Shown here piece by piece: positions 40,132-48,594 of a stretch of 64,000 nt of DNA (positions within the stretch are counted from its first letter, which is position 1; the number at the start of each line of letters is the position of its first letter). The notes under the pieces were generated by a model. The model was not told the DNA's origin and did not search any database. It saw only the letters and a program-made list of their open reading frames with translations. The stretch comes from Prochlorococcus marinus CUG1417. Its GTDB lineage: Bacteria > Cyanobacteriota > Cyanobacteriia > PCC-6307 > Cyanobiaceae. Both the position numbers and the translations under genes were made by a program. Location: assembly GCF_017695975.1 (NCBI RefSeq), contig NZ_JAAORN010000002.1:248001-312000 (forward strand), in the 5' to 3' direction.

Positions 40132-41286
40132 TTAAAAGTTATTTTTTGAATAATCTTCTAATATTCTCTGATTGATTTTCGGAATATTTTCTTTAAACTT
40201 GAAAAAACCTTTTTTGGCGAATTTCCAGGCAAATAAATCTTCATCTCTAACAAGGTTATAAATTTTTTTATTGTGTATATTTTTGAATTCAGTAATGAAA
40301 TCATAATTTTCTCCCACTCCTGGATAGATAATGTCTATTTCGTTAGTATTTTTGAATGTAATTTCCAGTGAATTTGAAGAAATCTGTTCAACATTATCAA
40401 ATTGCTCTACAAATTCGGAGATCAAATCTTGTTTAAATTTCAAAACAGATTCAGACAATTTAATTTGTCTTTGTTCATTCTTTAAAAGGATAATAAATAC
40501 TTTTTTATAGCTTGGAAGTAAATTTTTAAAGGTTGCAAGGTGCAGATCATTTTCAAACATAATAAGAATATCCGATTTAGGATCCATATCATTTTTATAA
40601 ATCTCGTCTTCTAGTGGTATTTGATTAGTTTCTTCAAGAAAAATTTGTTGATTACTTATTTTTTCTGAATTAAATCTATTATTTGAAAATTTCCTGAGGT
40701 TTGATGATGAAAAAAGATATTGCTTTCCCTTCGTTTGCAATCCTCCGACCCATCTCCAGCTAAGGAGATTAGATGCAGCATCACCATCAAATAGATATTT
40801 AAAGAAAAACTTTGCTCCCAATTGCCATGGGAGGCCTAAATTAAATATCCAAGTACTTGCAAACCACATTCTTGTATGGTTATGCAAATAGTTGTACTGC
40901 TTTAATTCATGGACCCAAGAATTAAAAAAATCTATTTCTGTATTTCCATTAATTGCACTTTCATATAGCTCATAGTCAAAATCGAGATTGTTTTCTGAAA
41001 TAAAATTTCGCCATACTTTAGGTCTATTTTCCATCCACCCTTTCCAGTAAACTCTCCAAAATATTTCTTCAACAAATTTAGTTGAATTTTTGATTTTGTA
41101 CTTACACTTAATATCATGAATCAGATCATATTCCGATAATATTCTATGAGTAATGAAAGGTGATAATTTTGAAACTGAACTTTCATTATTTGGCCCAAAA
41201 TCAAAATTTCTTAATTTTGCATAATCATTAATTTTGTATTTTGCAAAATTTTCCCAAGTATTTTGAGCTTTTAATAAAAATGACAT
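40132..41286 (-). CDS. Photolyase/cryptochrome-like FAD protein with swapped domain order
   Basis: The 384-residue protein opens with what is normally the C-terminal FAD-binding helical domain of photolyases (about residues 1-220): FVEEIFWRVYWKGWM, YLHNHTRMWFASTWIF and LFDGDAASNLLSWRWVGG match the FAD site. The usual N-terminal alpha/beta domain is missing before it. After it, residues about 235-384 look like an alpha/beta unit (ILIMFENDLHLATF, KKVFIILLKNEQ) reminiscent of the missing photolyase domain. Repair or light signalling is unproven. I use the ATG at 41286; an upstream TTG would add 16 residues. It is divergent from the ligase-like gene. Confidence 0.75.
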   Translation of the reverse strand: MSFLLKAQNTWENFAKYKINDYAKLRNFDFGPNNESSVSKLSPFITHRILSEYDLIHDIKCKYKIKNSTKFVEEIFWRVYWKGWMENRPKVWRNFISENNLDFDYELYESAINGNTEIDFFNSWVHELKQYNYLHNHTRMWFASTWIFNLGLPWQLGAKFFFKYLFDGDAASNLLSWRWVGGLQTKGKQYLFSSSNLRKFSNNRFNSEKISNQQIFLEETNQIPLEDEIYKNDMDPKSDILIMFENDLHLATFKNLLPSYKKVFIILLKNEQRQIKLSESVLKFKQDLISEFVEQFDNVEQISSNSLEITFKNTNEIDIIYPGVGENYDFITEFKNIHNKKIYNLVRDEDLFAWKFAKKGFFKFKENIPKINQRILEDYSKNNF

Positions 41287-41564
41287 TTTCTGATAACTGT
41301 AAAAAATTTTTTTTTGTATTGATAGAAATTTCAAAAATTTGCCTACAAATTAATCTTCAAAATTTTCTTTTTAACTTTTAAGTAAATATGTTTGATTGAA
41401 GTATTTAATTTAAACTCCTAATCCGTACATTTTATACTCTTAAATCTCTCTCTGCGTAGGAGGATATTTAGCGTTCAATTACTTTTTAAAATCTAATTTT
41501 AATTTTCAAATCTTTATTTAAATGATTTTTTCTAAAAGGTATTTAAATATTTATCAAAATTATT

Positions 41565-42320
41565 ATGAATAATTTATTTGTAAGAGATGCTAAGTATCTA
41601 GATGAACAATACAGAATAGGTGAAGGCATAATTTCGGATGGTGCATTTAATCAACTTGAAAAGCTCTTTATTCCCCTTGATCCAGAGCCTGACTACTTTA
41701 ATCAAAAAAATAATAAATTTTTGCCAAAATTAGCTAAAGAAAACTATAAAGAATTTTTGAAAAGTTTATTATTAAAAACAAGATTAAGCATTCAACCAAA
41801 AATTGATGGCTGTGCTATTGCAATTAGATATATAGATGGCAATTTTAATAAAGCTATTACAAAAAAAGGATTAGATGTCTCAAGCAAAATTAAACAAATT
41901 AAAAATGTCCCCGATTGTATTCCTATCAAACGAGATTTTCAAATTAGAGGTGAACTATACGCTACAAACCAAGTTGCCGGCATTTCCCAAAGAATTACAA
42001 GAAAATACCTCAATGATAAGAAAGGGATTGAAAAAAGTCTCAGCTTTTGCTGTTTCCAAATACTTAATGGAAGACTTAATCAATACGAAACCCTTAACTA
42101 TCTTAAAAAATGTGGCTTCAGCACCCCTGAAAGTTACTTCACAAATCATACAAGCGAAGTCCAAATATATAAAAAAAATTGGTTAGAGAGAAAAATATTT
42201 GCGAAATATCCAACTAATGGGATAGTTATAAAAATAAATAGTAGGAAATTACAATTACTTAGAGAGAAAAGTTTATCTCAAAATAACGAATGGCAATATG
42301 CAATTCAAAAACCATACTAA
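41565..42320 (+). CDS. Stand-alone NAD+-dependent DNA-ligase-like adenylation protein
   Basis: The 251 residues cover the first part of bacterial LigA only. An Ia-like helical region (about 1-40, IISDGAFNQLEKLF) is followed by the nucleotidyltransferase fold. Motif I is PKIDGCAIAIRY with the adenylated Lys near residue 78. RGELY is motif III, TNGIVIKINSRKLQLL motif IV and WQYAIQKPY motif V. The OB fold, zinc finger, helix-hairpin-helix and BRCT domains are all absent. The usual Asp before GVVIK is Asn. Full LigA is about 670 residues. It could be a minimal ligase, an adenylyltransferase, or a decaying remnant; an intact frame with all lysines argues against decay. Confidence 0.8.
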   Translation: MNNLFVRDAKYLDEQYRIGEGIISDGAFNQLEKLFIPLDPEPDYFNQKNNKFLPKLAKENYKEFLKSLLLKTRLSIQPKIDGCAIAIRYIDGNFNKAITKKGLDVSSKIKQIKNVPDCIPIKRDFQIRGELYATNQVAGISQRITRKYLNDKKGIEKSLSFCCFQILNGRLNQYETLNYLKKCGFSTPESYFTNHTSEVQIYKKNWLERKIFAKYPTNGIVIKINSRKLQLLREKSLSQNNEWQYAIQKPY

Positions 42321-42421
42321 AAAGTACCTTAAAAAGAGCTCACGATACTTACTTCCAGTATATACAGTGGAAAAGTAATTAAATTTTGGTTAAATTCCAA
42401 AGCAATTTGCAGGATTACTAA

Positions 42422-43351
42422 ATGACTGCCACTATTTCAAGACCTAAAATCTCTAACTGGGAAACATCTAATATTCCAAACCTTTCAGGCAAAATAGCAC
42501 TAATTACTGGTGCGAATAGTGGTCTTGGATACTACACTGCGAAGGCCTTAGCAGAAAAAAATGCTCATGTTGTTATAGCTTGTAGATCGCTTGAAAAAGC
42601 TAATCAAACTATCAAAAAACTTAAAGGTCTTAATCCTGAAGGATTATTTACACCTTTAGAATTAGACTTATCAGATTTAAAAAATATTGTTGAAGTTCAG
42701 TCCAAAATTTTTGATAATTTTGAAAATTTAGATTTACTAATCAATAATGCAGGCATTATGCATCCGCCTAAAACTCTTAGTGCCCAGGGATATGAAATAC
42801 AATTTGCAGTTAATCATCTGGCTCACATGCTTTTGACTCTTAAGCTACTTCCAATTATTGAAAAAAAAGAAGAATCTAGAATAGTGACTGTTACTTCCGG
42901 AGCACAATTTTTTGGCAAAGTTGGTTGGAAAAATCTGAAAGCCGAGAACTATTACAACAAATGGGAATCTTACTCCAATAGCAAATTGGCAAATGTAATG
43001 TTTGCTTTGGAACTAAATGAGAACTTAAAGCACAAAAATATACTTTCTCTAGCTGCTCACCCAGGAATTGCAAAAACAAATCTCTTCACTGCTCAAAAAC
43101 CTAACCCTGGCCCATTAGAAACATTCTCATTGGAATTATTTAGCCCTATTTTTCAAACTGCTGAGATGGGTGCTTTACCTCAACTTTTTGCAGCTACTTC
43201 CCCAGACGCTAGAGGCGGTGATCATTATGGTCCTAGATTTAATTTCAGAGGTCATCCAAAACTATCCCCTACTTCTCCTTTCGCCATGAATAAAAAAGAA
43301 AGAAAAAATTTATGGGGGAAAAGCCTCGAAATACTCAATAACTTCTTATAA
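42422..43351 (+). CDS. Short-chain dehydrogenase/reductase (protochlorophyllide-reductase-like)
   Basis: The 309 residues show the SDR cofactor motif ITGANSGLGYYTA near residue 30, NNAGIMHPP near 108, and the catalytic Ser (VTVTSGA) and Tyr-Lys pair (YSNSKLAN near residue 184). The first Arg after the glycine motif (ACRSLEKA) favours NADPH. It belongs to the retinol-dehydrogenase-like and POR-like SDR branch; the substrate is unknown. It is not POR itself, since the POR cysteines and extra loop are not seen. Confidence 0.9.
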   Translation: MTATISRPKISNWETSNIPNLSGKIALITGANSGLGYYTAKALAEKNAHVVIACRSLEKANQTIKKLKGLNPEGLFTPLELDLSDLKNIVEVQSKIFDNFENLDLLINNAGIMHPPKTLSAQGYEIQFAVNHLAHMLLTLKLLPIIEKKEESRIVTVTSGAQFFGKVGWKNLKAENYYNKWESYSNSKLANVMFALELNENLKHKNILSLAAHPGIAKTNLFTAQKPNPGPLETFSLELFSPIFQTAEMGALPQLFAATSPDARGGDHYGPRFNFRGHPKLSPTSPFAMNKKERKNLWGKSLEILNNFL

Positions 43352-43612
43352 ATTTTTCATTTTTACTAACTTTAGAAAATACTTCAAGATATGTAATTCA
43401 CTCTCTGAGAGTTTCATAAATTCTGTTAAGGCATCATAATTTTTTTCATCAATTTTTTTTGACAATTGAATAAAACTATCATGGTTTTCATTAACAAAGC
43501 GCTCAGCAATTTGAGACGGAGTCAAACCCTGTTCAATTAATTCACCTGGAGCATTTTTCTCCCACTTTTCATAAAACCAAGAGAACCAATATTTTGCAGT
43601 ATTATCTTCCAT
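43346..43612 (-). CDS. Small helical protein, WF.W family (paralogue of 54081-54398)
   Basis: The 88-residue helical product contains YWFSWFYEKWEKN, GLTPSQIAERFV and FMKLSESELHILKYFLK. The same order occurs in the protein at 54081-54398 (WFKWL, KNPRDIAENFI, FLKLTECEMHVFRIL), so the two are paralogues about 11 kb apart. No known domain is recognised. It overlaps the convergent SDR gene by six bases. It has an ATG start. Confidence 0.75.
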   Translation of the reverse strand: MEDNTAKYWFSWFYEKWEKNAPGELIEQGLTPSQIAERFVNENHDSFIQLSKKIDEKNYDALTEFMKLSESELHILKYFLKLVKMKNL

Positions 43613-43712
43613 TAATTAACTTTTCTTGGGCGAATACTATAAATACTGAAGAAAAATCTCATGATTGAATTACCCCTTAAACACAATTAATATAAATGCA
43701 ATTATAAATTTA

Positions 43713-45143
43713 ATGATAGAGAATCATTCAAGTAAAAGAAATATTAATCTTGTAATTGGATTAGGTATATCTGGATTTTGGGCTGCCAAGTATTTGAAAA
43801 GCATCAATAAGAGAGTAATTGTTTGGGAAAGTAAAGATGGGATAGAATTCTTAGAAAGAAAAACAGCATTAGAAGAGCTTAATATAATAGTTTCTCTGAA
43901 TAAAGAATTTATATTTGAAAAAATTCAACCTTTTGTGAAAGAGATCGAATCTGTTGTTGTAAGTCCTTCAATACCTTATGACCACATAACTATTATTGAA
44001 TTAAAAAAAAAGGGAATTAAAGTAATTGGAGAAATTAATGTTGCATGGGAAATTTTAAAAGACACAAATTGGATAGGTATTACTGGCACTAATGGCAAGA
44101 CTACTGTTACTCATTTACTAAGTCATATACTTTGTAATACTGGATTATATGCTCCTTTTGCTGGAAATATTGGTACACCTTTATGTAAATATGCTCACTC
44201 CAATAAACATGAAAAAATTGATTGGGTTGTCGCTGAATTAAGCAGTTATCAAATAGAAATATCTCCAGAAGTAAAACCTAATATTGGAATATGGACAACC
44301 TTCACAGAAGATCATCTTGAAAGACATAAAACACTTGAAAACTATTTCAACATAAAAAAAAGCTTGCTAGAAAAATCTGATTTAAGAATTTATAATTATG
44401 ACGATAAAAACCTAAGAAATCACTACAGTTCGCTATCAAGAGGGGTTTGGATAACAACTAGTTGCGATAAATCAAATTTTATTCATTGCGATTATTGGAT
44501 AGATGATCAAGCATATATTGTTGAGAGAGGAAAGAAATTATTCAAACTTGAACATTTTTCTTTAAAAGGAATGCATAATCTACAAAATCTTTTATTGGTA
44601 ATTGCAGCAGCAAGAAAAGTTGGATTATCTGGGAAGAAGATTAAAGATTCTTTATCTAATTACAAACAATTACCCCATAGGATGGAAACAATTTATAAAA
44701 ATAATGATCTGGAAATAATTAATGATAGTAAAGCTACAAATTTTGACTCATCTATTGCAGGAATAAGTTCAATTGAAGGTCAAATAATAATCATTGCTGG
44801 AGGTAGATTAAAAGGGAATGAATATAGTGAGTGGATAAAAGTTTTAAAGAAAAAAGTTAAATGTGTTTTCCTTTTTGGAGAAAGCGCAAAAGTCCTAAAA
44901 ATGGCGCTTATTAATGAAGGATTTAAAAAAAATATTTTTATATTTTCAGAACTAAAAGAACTTTTAAATTTTGTTTTTCATTATTTACAAAATAATAAGG
45001 TTGGAACATTATTATTCTCACCTTCATGCTCTAGTTTTGATCAATTTAAAAATTATGAAGAGCGTGGAGATTATTTCAAGAAACTAATAAGTGAAAAATT
45101 AAAGGTTAATAAATCCATTTTTTGTACAAGTATCATTTCGTAA
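43713..45143 (+). CDS. murD: UDP-N-acetylmuramoylalanine-D-glutamate ligase
   Basis: MurD adds D-glutamate in peptidoglycan precursor synthesis. The product (476 residues from the ATG) shows the N-terminal Rossmann-like [15 protein letters not shown], the ATP-binding P-loop [23 protein letters not shown] and the metal and ATP site [22 protein letters not shown]. An in-frame TTG 48 bases upstream would add 16 residues and is less likely. Length fits the family. Confidence 0.95.
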   Translation: MIENHSSKRNINLVIGLGISGFWAAKYLKSINKRVIVWESKDGIEFLERKTALEELNIIVSLNKEFIFEKIQPFVKEIESVVVSPSIPYDHITIIELKKKGIKVIGEINVAWEILKDTNWIGITGTNGKTTVTHLLSHILCNTGLYAPFAGNIGTPLCKYAHSNKHEKIDWVVAELSSYQIEISPEVKPNIGIWTTFTEDHLERHKTLENYFNIKKSLLEKSDLRIYNYDDKNLRNHYSSLSRGVWITTSCDKSNFIHCDYWIDDQAYIVERGKKLFKLEHFSLKGMHNLQNLLLVIAAARKVGLSGKKIKDSLSNYKQLPHRMETIYKNNDLEIINDSKATNFDSSIAGISSIEGQIIIIAGGRLKGNEYSEWIKVLKKKVKCVFLFGESAKVLKMALINEGFKKNIFIFSELKELLNFVFHYLQNNKVGTLLFSPSCSSFDQFKNYEERGDYFKKLISEKLKVNKSIFCTSIIS

Positions 45144-45229
45144 TTTTCAGGTCGGTCATCACAACCGTCTCCCCTCTAGCAAATATTCACTTAGTTAGTT
45201 AGATTTTGACTATAAATTAATTACTAGCG

Positions 45230-45544
45230 ATGAGTGAATCTAACAATTTACCTCAAGCAATAAGTCATAAAAAATTAAGTTACTTGATGCTTAAGGCACA
45301 AAAGGATTCTCATTTTTCTGATCAATTATCAGAAATAGAAAGCCCCGAAAAAAGAGAATTTGAAGAGTTAATAAATAATTGGGAAGCTTCAACTAAGAAA
45401 TTAGTTAATGAGTTATCAAAAAGAAAAGAGAATTTACTGAAAGATAAATCACCGAATTCTTTAATTGCTCTTGGAGCTATGGAAGTTCACCTTAATATGG
45501 CTTTGCAAGCCTTAAATGCATTTAATAAAGGAGTTGATGGGTAA
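45230..45544 (+). CDS. Conserved hypothetical helical protein, 104 aa
   Basis: The soluble product is highly charged and helical, with a probable coiled coil over residues 35-70 (SPEKREFEELINNWEASTKK) and a C-terminal hydrophobic-face helix (LIALGAMEVHLNMALQALNAF). No motif or family is recognised. It has an ATG start, and ends 14 bases before the convergent pirin gene. Confidence 0.7.
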   Translation: MSESNNLPQAISHKKLSYLMLKAQKDSHFSDQLSEIESPEKREFEELINNWEASTKKLVNELSKRKENLLKDKSPNSLIALGAMEVHLNMALQALNAFNKGVDG

Positions 45545-45558
45545 AAGTAACATATAGT

Positions 45559-46290
45559 TTACAAGGAAGGCATCGAAAACAAGAGAAAATCTAGGTCTTT
45601 TTCAGTATCTATAGAGACATCATCATAGTAATTTACTTCAAAACCCAAGCCATCTCCAGATTCGAGACATATATTTGAATTAGAGTCTTTACTGTTTAAT
45701 AAAAGATTTCCTTCTATTATTTGTATCCAATTATATTTATCGATTTTTAATGGCAATTTTTTTTCTTTAGTTGGCTTATATTTACAACGCCATAAAGAGA
45801 TATTTTGATTTAGAAAAAGCTTATTATTTTTACCGTCTTTATAATTAAAAATAAGATTATCCCACAACTTTTCATTTAATGAAATTTGATCATATCGTGG
45901 TTTGATATTTTCTTTTTGAGGGTATATCCAAATCTGGAACAACTTACAGGTCTCATTTTCTTCATTCTTCTCGCTATGAGAGATTCCAGTACCTGCAGAC
46001 ATAACTTGTACTTCATCTTTGTGAATTTTTCCAAAATTATTTAACGAGTCTCTATGAGTTATTGCTCCTTTTGTTACGACAGTAATTATTTCCATATTTG
46101 CATGAGAATGTGTATTAAATCCTGCATTAGGAGAAATAATATCTTCGTTTATCACTCTAATTTTCCCAAAATTATCCCATTTTGGATCTCTATGCTCTGC
46201 GAAAGAAAATGAATGCATTGAATTTAGCCATTCTCTAGACGATCTAAATCTTTTGTGAGATTTCCTTATTTTAATTATTTTCAAAGACAT
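45559..46290 (-). CDS. Pirin family protein
   Basis: The 243 residues form the bicupin pirin fold. The metal-binding N-terminal cupin shows MHSFSFAEHRDP, NTHSHANMEIITVV with two His and a Glu, and MSAGTGISHSEKNEE. YhhW-type pirins can degrade quercetin in vitro, but the natural role here is unknown. The C-terminal cupin lacks obvious ligands, as usual in this family. It has an ATG start. Confidence 0.93.
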   Translation of the reverse strand: MSLKIIKIRKSHKRFRSSREWLNSMHSFSFAEHRDPKWDNFGKIRVINEDIISPNAGFNTHSHANMEIITVVTKGAITHRDSLNNFGKIHKDEVQVMSAGTGISHSEKNEENETCKLFQIWIYPQKENIKPRYDQISLNEKLWDNLIFNYKDGKNNKLFLNQNISLWRCKYKPTKEKKLPLKIDKYNWIQIIEGNLLLNSKDSNSNICLESGDGLGFEVNYYDDVSIDTEKDLDFLLFSMPSL

Positions 46291-46383
46291 AAATATTAAG
46301 AAATAAATATGGTGTATTGGTGTAAATTAAATATTTTGAAAATTATAAATTATAAATTATAAATAAGTGAAATTACTTTTTAT

Positions 46384-46512
46384 TTATTTGTTAATTTTAC
46401 TTTGTGCTTTATTGGCTTTATTAATTATTTTTTTTGCTTCTTCTCTCGTAGAACATTTTTCTGCCTCAACATTCAAGTTTTTTAATTTATTTAATTGCTT
46501 TGAAATTTTCAT
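46384..46512 (-). CDS. Microprotein, 42 aa, charged helix
   Basis: An ATG start leads to a 42-residue, lysine-rich helical peptide (MKISKQLNKLKNLNVEAEKC, then STREEAKKIINKANKAQSK). The strict absence of hydrophobic patches suggests a cytoplasmic, possibly nucleic-acid-binding role, but this is inference. Coding status is supported by its clean frame in a region otherwise full of stops. Confidence 0.5.
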   Translation of the reverse strand: MKISKQLNKLKNLNVEAEKCSTREEAKKIINKANKAQSKINK

Positions 46513-46594
46513 ATAGGGTTAACTTAACAACTAGAAATTAACACATATTTGATGGAATAGCTAAAAATACTGATTTGCATTTGAGCCTTACTAC

Positions 46595-47131
46595 CTAAAA
46601 ATAAGATTGGAGGATGGAATCATCAGAGCAATATAGAGGATGTATTGGATTATCTTTGATTGTTTTTTTAATAAAAAGCGGTCCAAGAGGATTATCAAAA
46701 TTATTTTTCCTAATTGAGTTATATTGCATAATTGTTTTTGATATTTTTTTATTTCTATTCAGAAATTTCCCTTTATTACCCCAACCTAACCATAAATCAC
46801 AATTTTTATTTTCAGACCAGTGTTTTAAGTTTTTATTAATATGGTTATTGTTTAAACGACCTACAGGATTTTTGTGATTAAATAGTTTTTCTGGTTTGCT
46901 TGAAATAAGAGCAAATAGATTGATTAATTTTACTTTGCCATAATTATTGTTTTTCGAAATTTTGATTATCTTTTTTGTTGTATTGTCTAAGAAAACTTCA
47001 TCAGATAATGAGGGATTTAAACCAATAAAAATAATTTCCTTTGTAGATTTAGAAATCTTATAACTTAAACTCCATCTATATAGTTTGTTAACACTTATTA
47101 AACAATTTCTTTCTAAAAATAAATTTTTCAA
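46595..47131 (-). CDS. DUF1643 family protein
   Basis: The 178 residues have the family signature IIFIGLNPSLSDEVFLDNTT (canonical forms read LNPS.AD...DDPT) and VKLINLFALISSKPEKL, followed by LWLGWGNKGKFLNR. Function is unknown. The family's second aspartate pair is reduced to a single Asp here. The TTG start overlaps the stop of the upstream DUF2214 gene by four bases, so translation is coupled. Confidence 0.85.
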   Translation of the reverse strand: MKNLFLERNCLISVNKLYRWSLSYKISKSTKEIIFIGLNPSLSDEVFLDNTTKKIIKISKNNNYGKVKLINLFALISSKPEKLFNHKNPVGRLNNNHINKNLKHWSENKNCDLWLGWGNKGKFLNRNKKISKTIMQYNSIRKNNFDNPLGPLFIKKTIKDNPIHPLYCSDDSILQSYF

Positions 47132-47613
47132 CCTAAACCTACACCTCTAGCCATAAGAGTGGCAAACAACGGTATTGTTGCAAAGCCTACTAATTCAGTA
47201 GTAATTATGAGTCTGAACCTCTTAACTAGATTCTCAGATATTTCAGGTAATTTATTCTTACTTAATGGAATAGCCCATAAGATATATGTTGTTGTTGGGT
47301 ACAAAGACAGTAATCCCACCAGAATGTAAAGAGAAACCTTTATCCAAAACACAGGGTTACCTGTATAGAAATCACCTCCTTGACCAAAATACTTAACACG
47401 CAAAATCCCAGTAACTAATATTGCAACTCCTGCCAAACCATAAACTACATCTGCAATTATCATTGAGATCGTCTCATTTCTATTAAGACCTACTTTTAGA
47501 GTCAATCTTTCAAACAAAAGAGAACCGAAACATAAAATAATTCCTAAATAATGAACATATGCTACTAATGCACTTTTAGCAATTTCACCTGTTAATAAAG
47601 TTCCTAATAACAT
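47128..47613 (-). CDS. DUF2214 family membrane protein
   Basis: The 161 residues have four hydrophobic helices. Characteristic parts are VAYVHYLGIILCFGSLLFER near the N-terminus with a His in the first helix, LRVKYFGQGGDFYTGNPVFW in the middle, and IPLFATLMARGVG at the end. This matches the DUF2214 family of cyanobacteria and proteobacteria; the conserved His suggests haem or metal binding but this is not shown. It has an ATG start and is coupled to DUF1643. Confidence 0.85.
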   Translation of the reverse strand: MLLGTLLTGEIAKSALVAYVHYLGIILCFGSLLFERLTLKVGLNRNETISMIIADVVYGLAGVAILVTGILRVKYFGQGGDFYTGNPVFWIKVSLYILVGLLSLYPTTTYILWAIPLSKNKLPEISENLVKRFRLIITTELVGFATIPLFATLMARGVGLG

Positions 47614-47700
47614 GTTCTAGTCAAAATTTATACAATACTAACCACCAAATGAAGAATTTGTTTAGAAATAAATTAATAACTTAAAAGCAAGCTATAAAAT

Positions 47701-48450
47701 CTAAGACTCTAAATACCTTTTCTGGCCATCTTCAAAAAAATCCTTTTTATTCCATACTTCGATTACATCTGGGAAATGTTTTTCCATACAATTATCACAA
47801 ACCCCATGACTGAATCTAATATCACTAATTTTCGAAAGATATTTTTCTAAATGCATCCAATCGCCCTCTTTATTTTTCACTTCTCTGCAATATGAACAGA
47901 CAGATAAAATACCTTCCTGTTTGTGCAAGTTAGACAATGCATCTAGCAAGTTCAATGACTTTTTTCTAAGCTCTAAAAATGAAACTATTTGCTTGGATAA
48001 TAATTCCATAATATTGAATTGTTGTGTAGTTAGATTTCCTGGCTTTCTATCTATTACACAAAGAGTTCCAAGTTTATTACCATCACTATTTCTAAGGGGA
48101 AAACCTGCATAAAAACGAATCTTGGGGTCTCCTGTTACCAAGGGATTATTTATAAATCTTTCATCTTGGAAAGCATCATTGATAATTAATGGACTATTTT
48201 CTTTTATTGCATGGGTACAAAAAGACCAATCTCTTCTAGTTTCTGATATTTGAAGTCCTATTTTGGATTTAAACCATTGTTTATCTTTGTCTACCAAAGT
48301 CATTAAAGAAATAGGCACATTACAGGTTGTAGCAGCAATTTTTGTAATATCGTCATAACATGATTCTGGCTTGGTTCCCAAAATCCTATATTCTGCTAAA
48401 GCTTTTAATCTTCTTTCCTCTTCTTCTTTTTTTGATACAAGATTCTGCAT
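47701..48450 (-). CDS. GAF-domain protein with C-terminal CxxC-type zinc-binding module
   Basis: The 249 residues carry a GAF domain (about 25-165, with DKDKQWFKSKIGL, RDWSFCTHAI, FYAGFPLRNSDGNKLGTLCV), then a short linker helix and a module with paired cysteines, CSYCREVKNKEGDWMHLEKY and HGVCDNCMEKHFPD. The latter CxxC...CxxC unit is known at the ends of many sensor kinases and response regulators and probably binds zinc. No kinase or cyclase output domain is attached, so the protein may be a stand-alone sensor or adaptor. Confidence 0.85.
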   Translation of the reverse strand: MQNLVSKKEEEERRLKALAEYRILGTKPESCYDDITKIAATTCNVPISLMTLVDKDKQWFKSKIGLQISETRRDWSFCTHAIKENSPLIINDAFQDERFINNPLVTGDPKIRFYAGFPLRNSDGNKLGTLCVIDRKPGNLTTQQFNIMELLSKQIVSFLELRKKSLNLLDALSNLHKQEGILSVCSYCREVKNKEGDWMHLEKYLSKISDIRFSHGVCDNCMEKHFPDVIEVWNKKDFFEDGQKRYLES

Positions 48451-48534
48451 TAATCTTCACCAATAATTAAAACTTTAAAATTAAATTTTCTTCAAAAAAC
48501 TTTTTCCCTCTAATACTTAATAAAAAGAAGATAA

Positions 48535-48594
48535 ACTTATTGATTTGTTACTTACTGATTTATCACTTATTAATTTATTATTTAATGATTTAAT
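48535..48594. repeat. Four-copy 15-bp tandem repeat
   Basis: Four consecutive 15-base units, ACTTATTGATTTGTT, ACTTACTGATTTATC, ACTTATTAATTTATT and ATTTAATGATTTAAT, run from 48535 to 48594. The last unit overlaps the stop codon end of the BaiN-like gene. Each unit carries TAA in the frame of that gene on the minus strand, so the array cannot extend its protein. Confidence 0.7.

Noticed and set aside
41875-42186. 103-codon alternative frame inside the ligase-like gene
   Set aside because: The main frame has all adenylation motifs; the alternative has none.
46341-46361. AATTATA repeated three times
   Set aside because: Low-complexity AT sequence of this size is expected in this genome and has no context.
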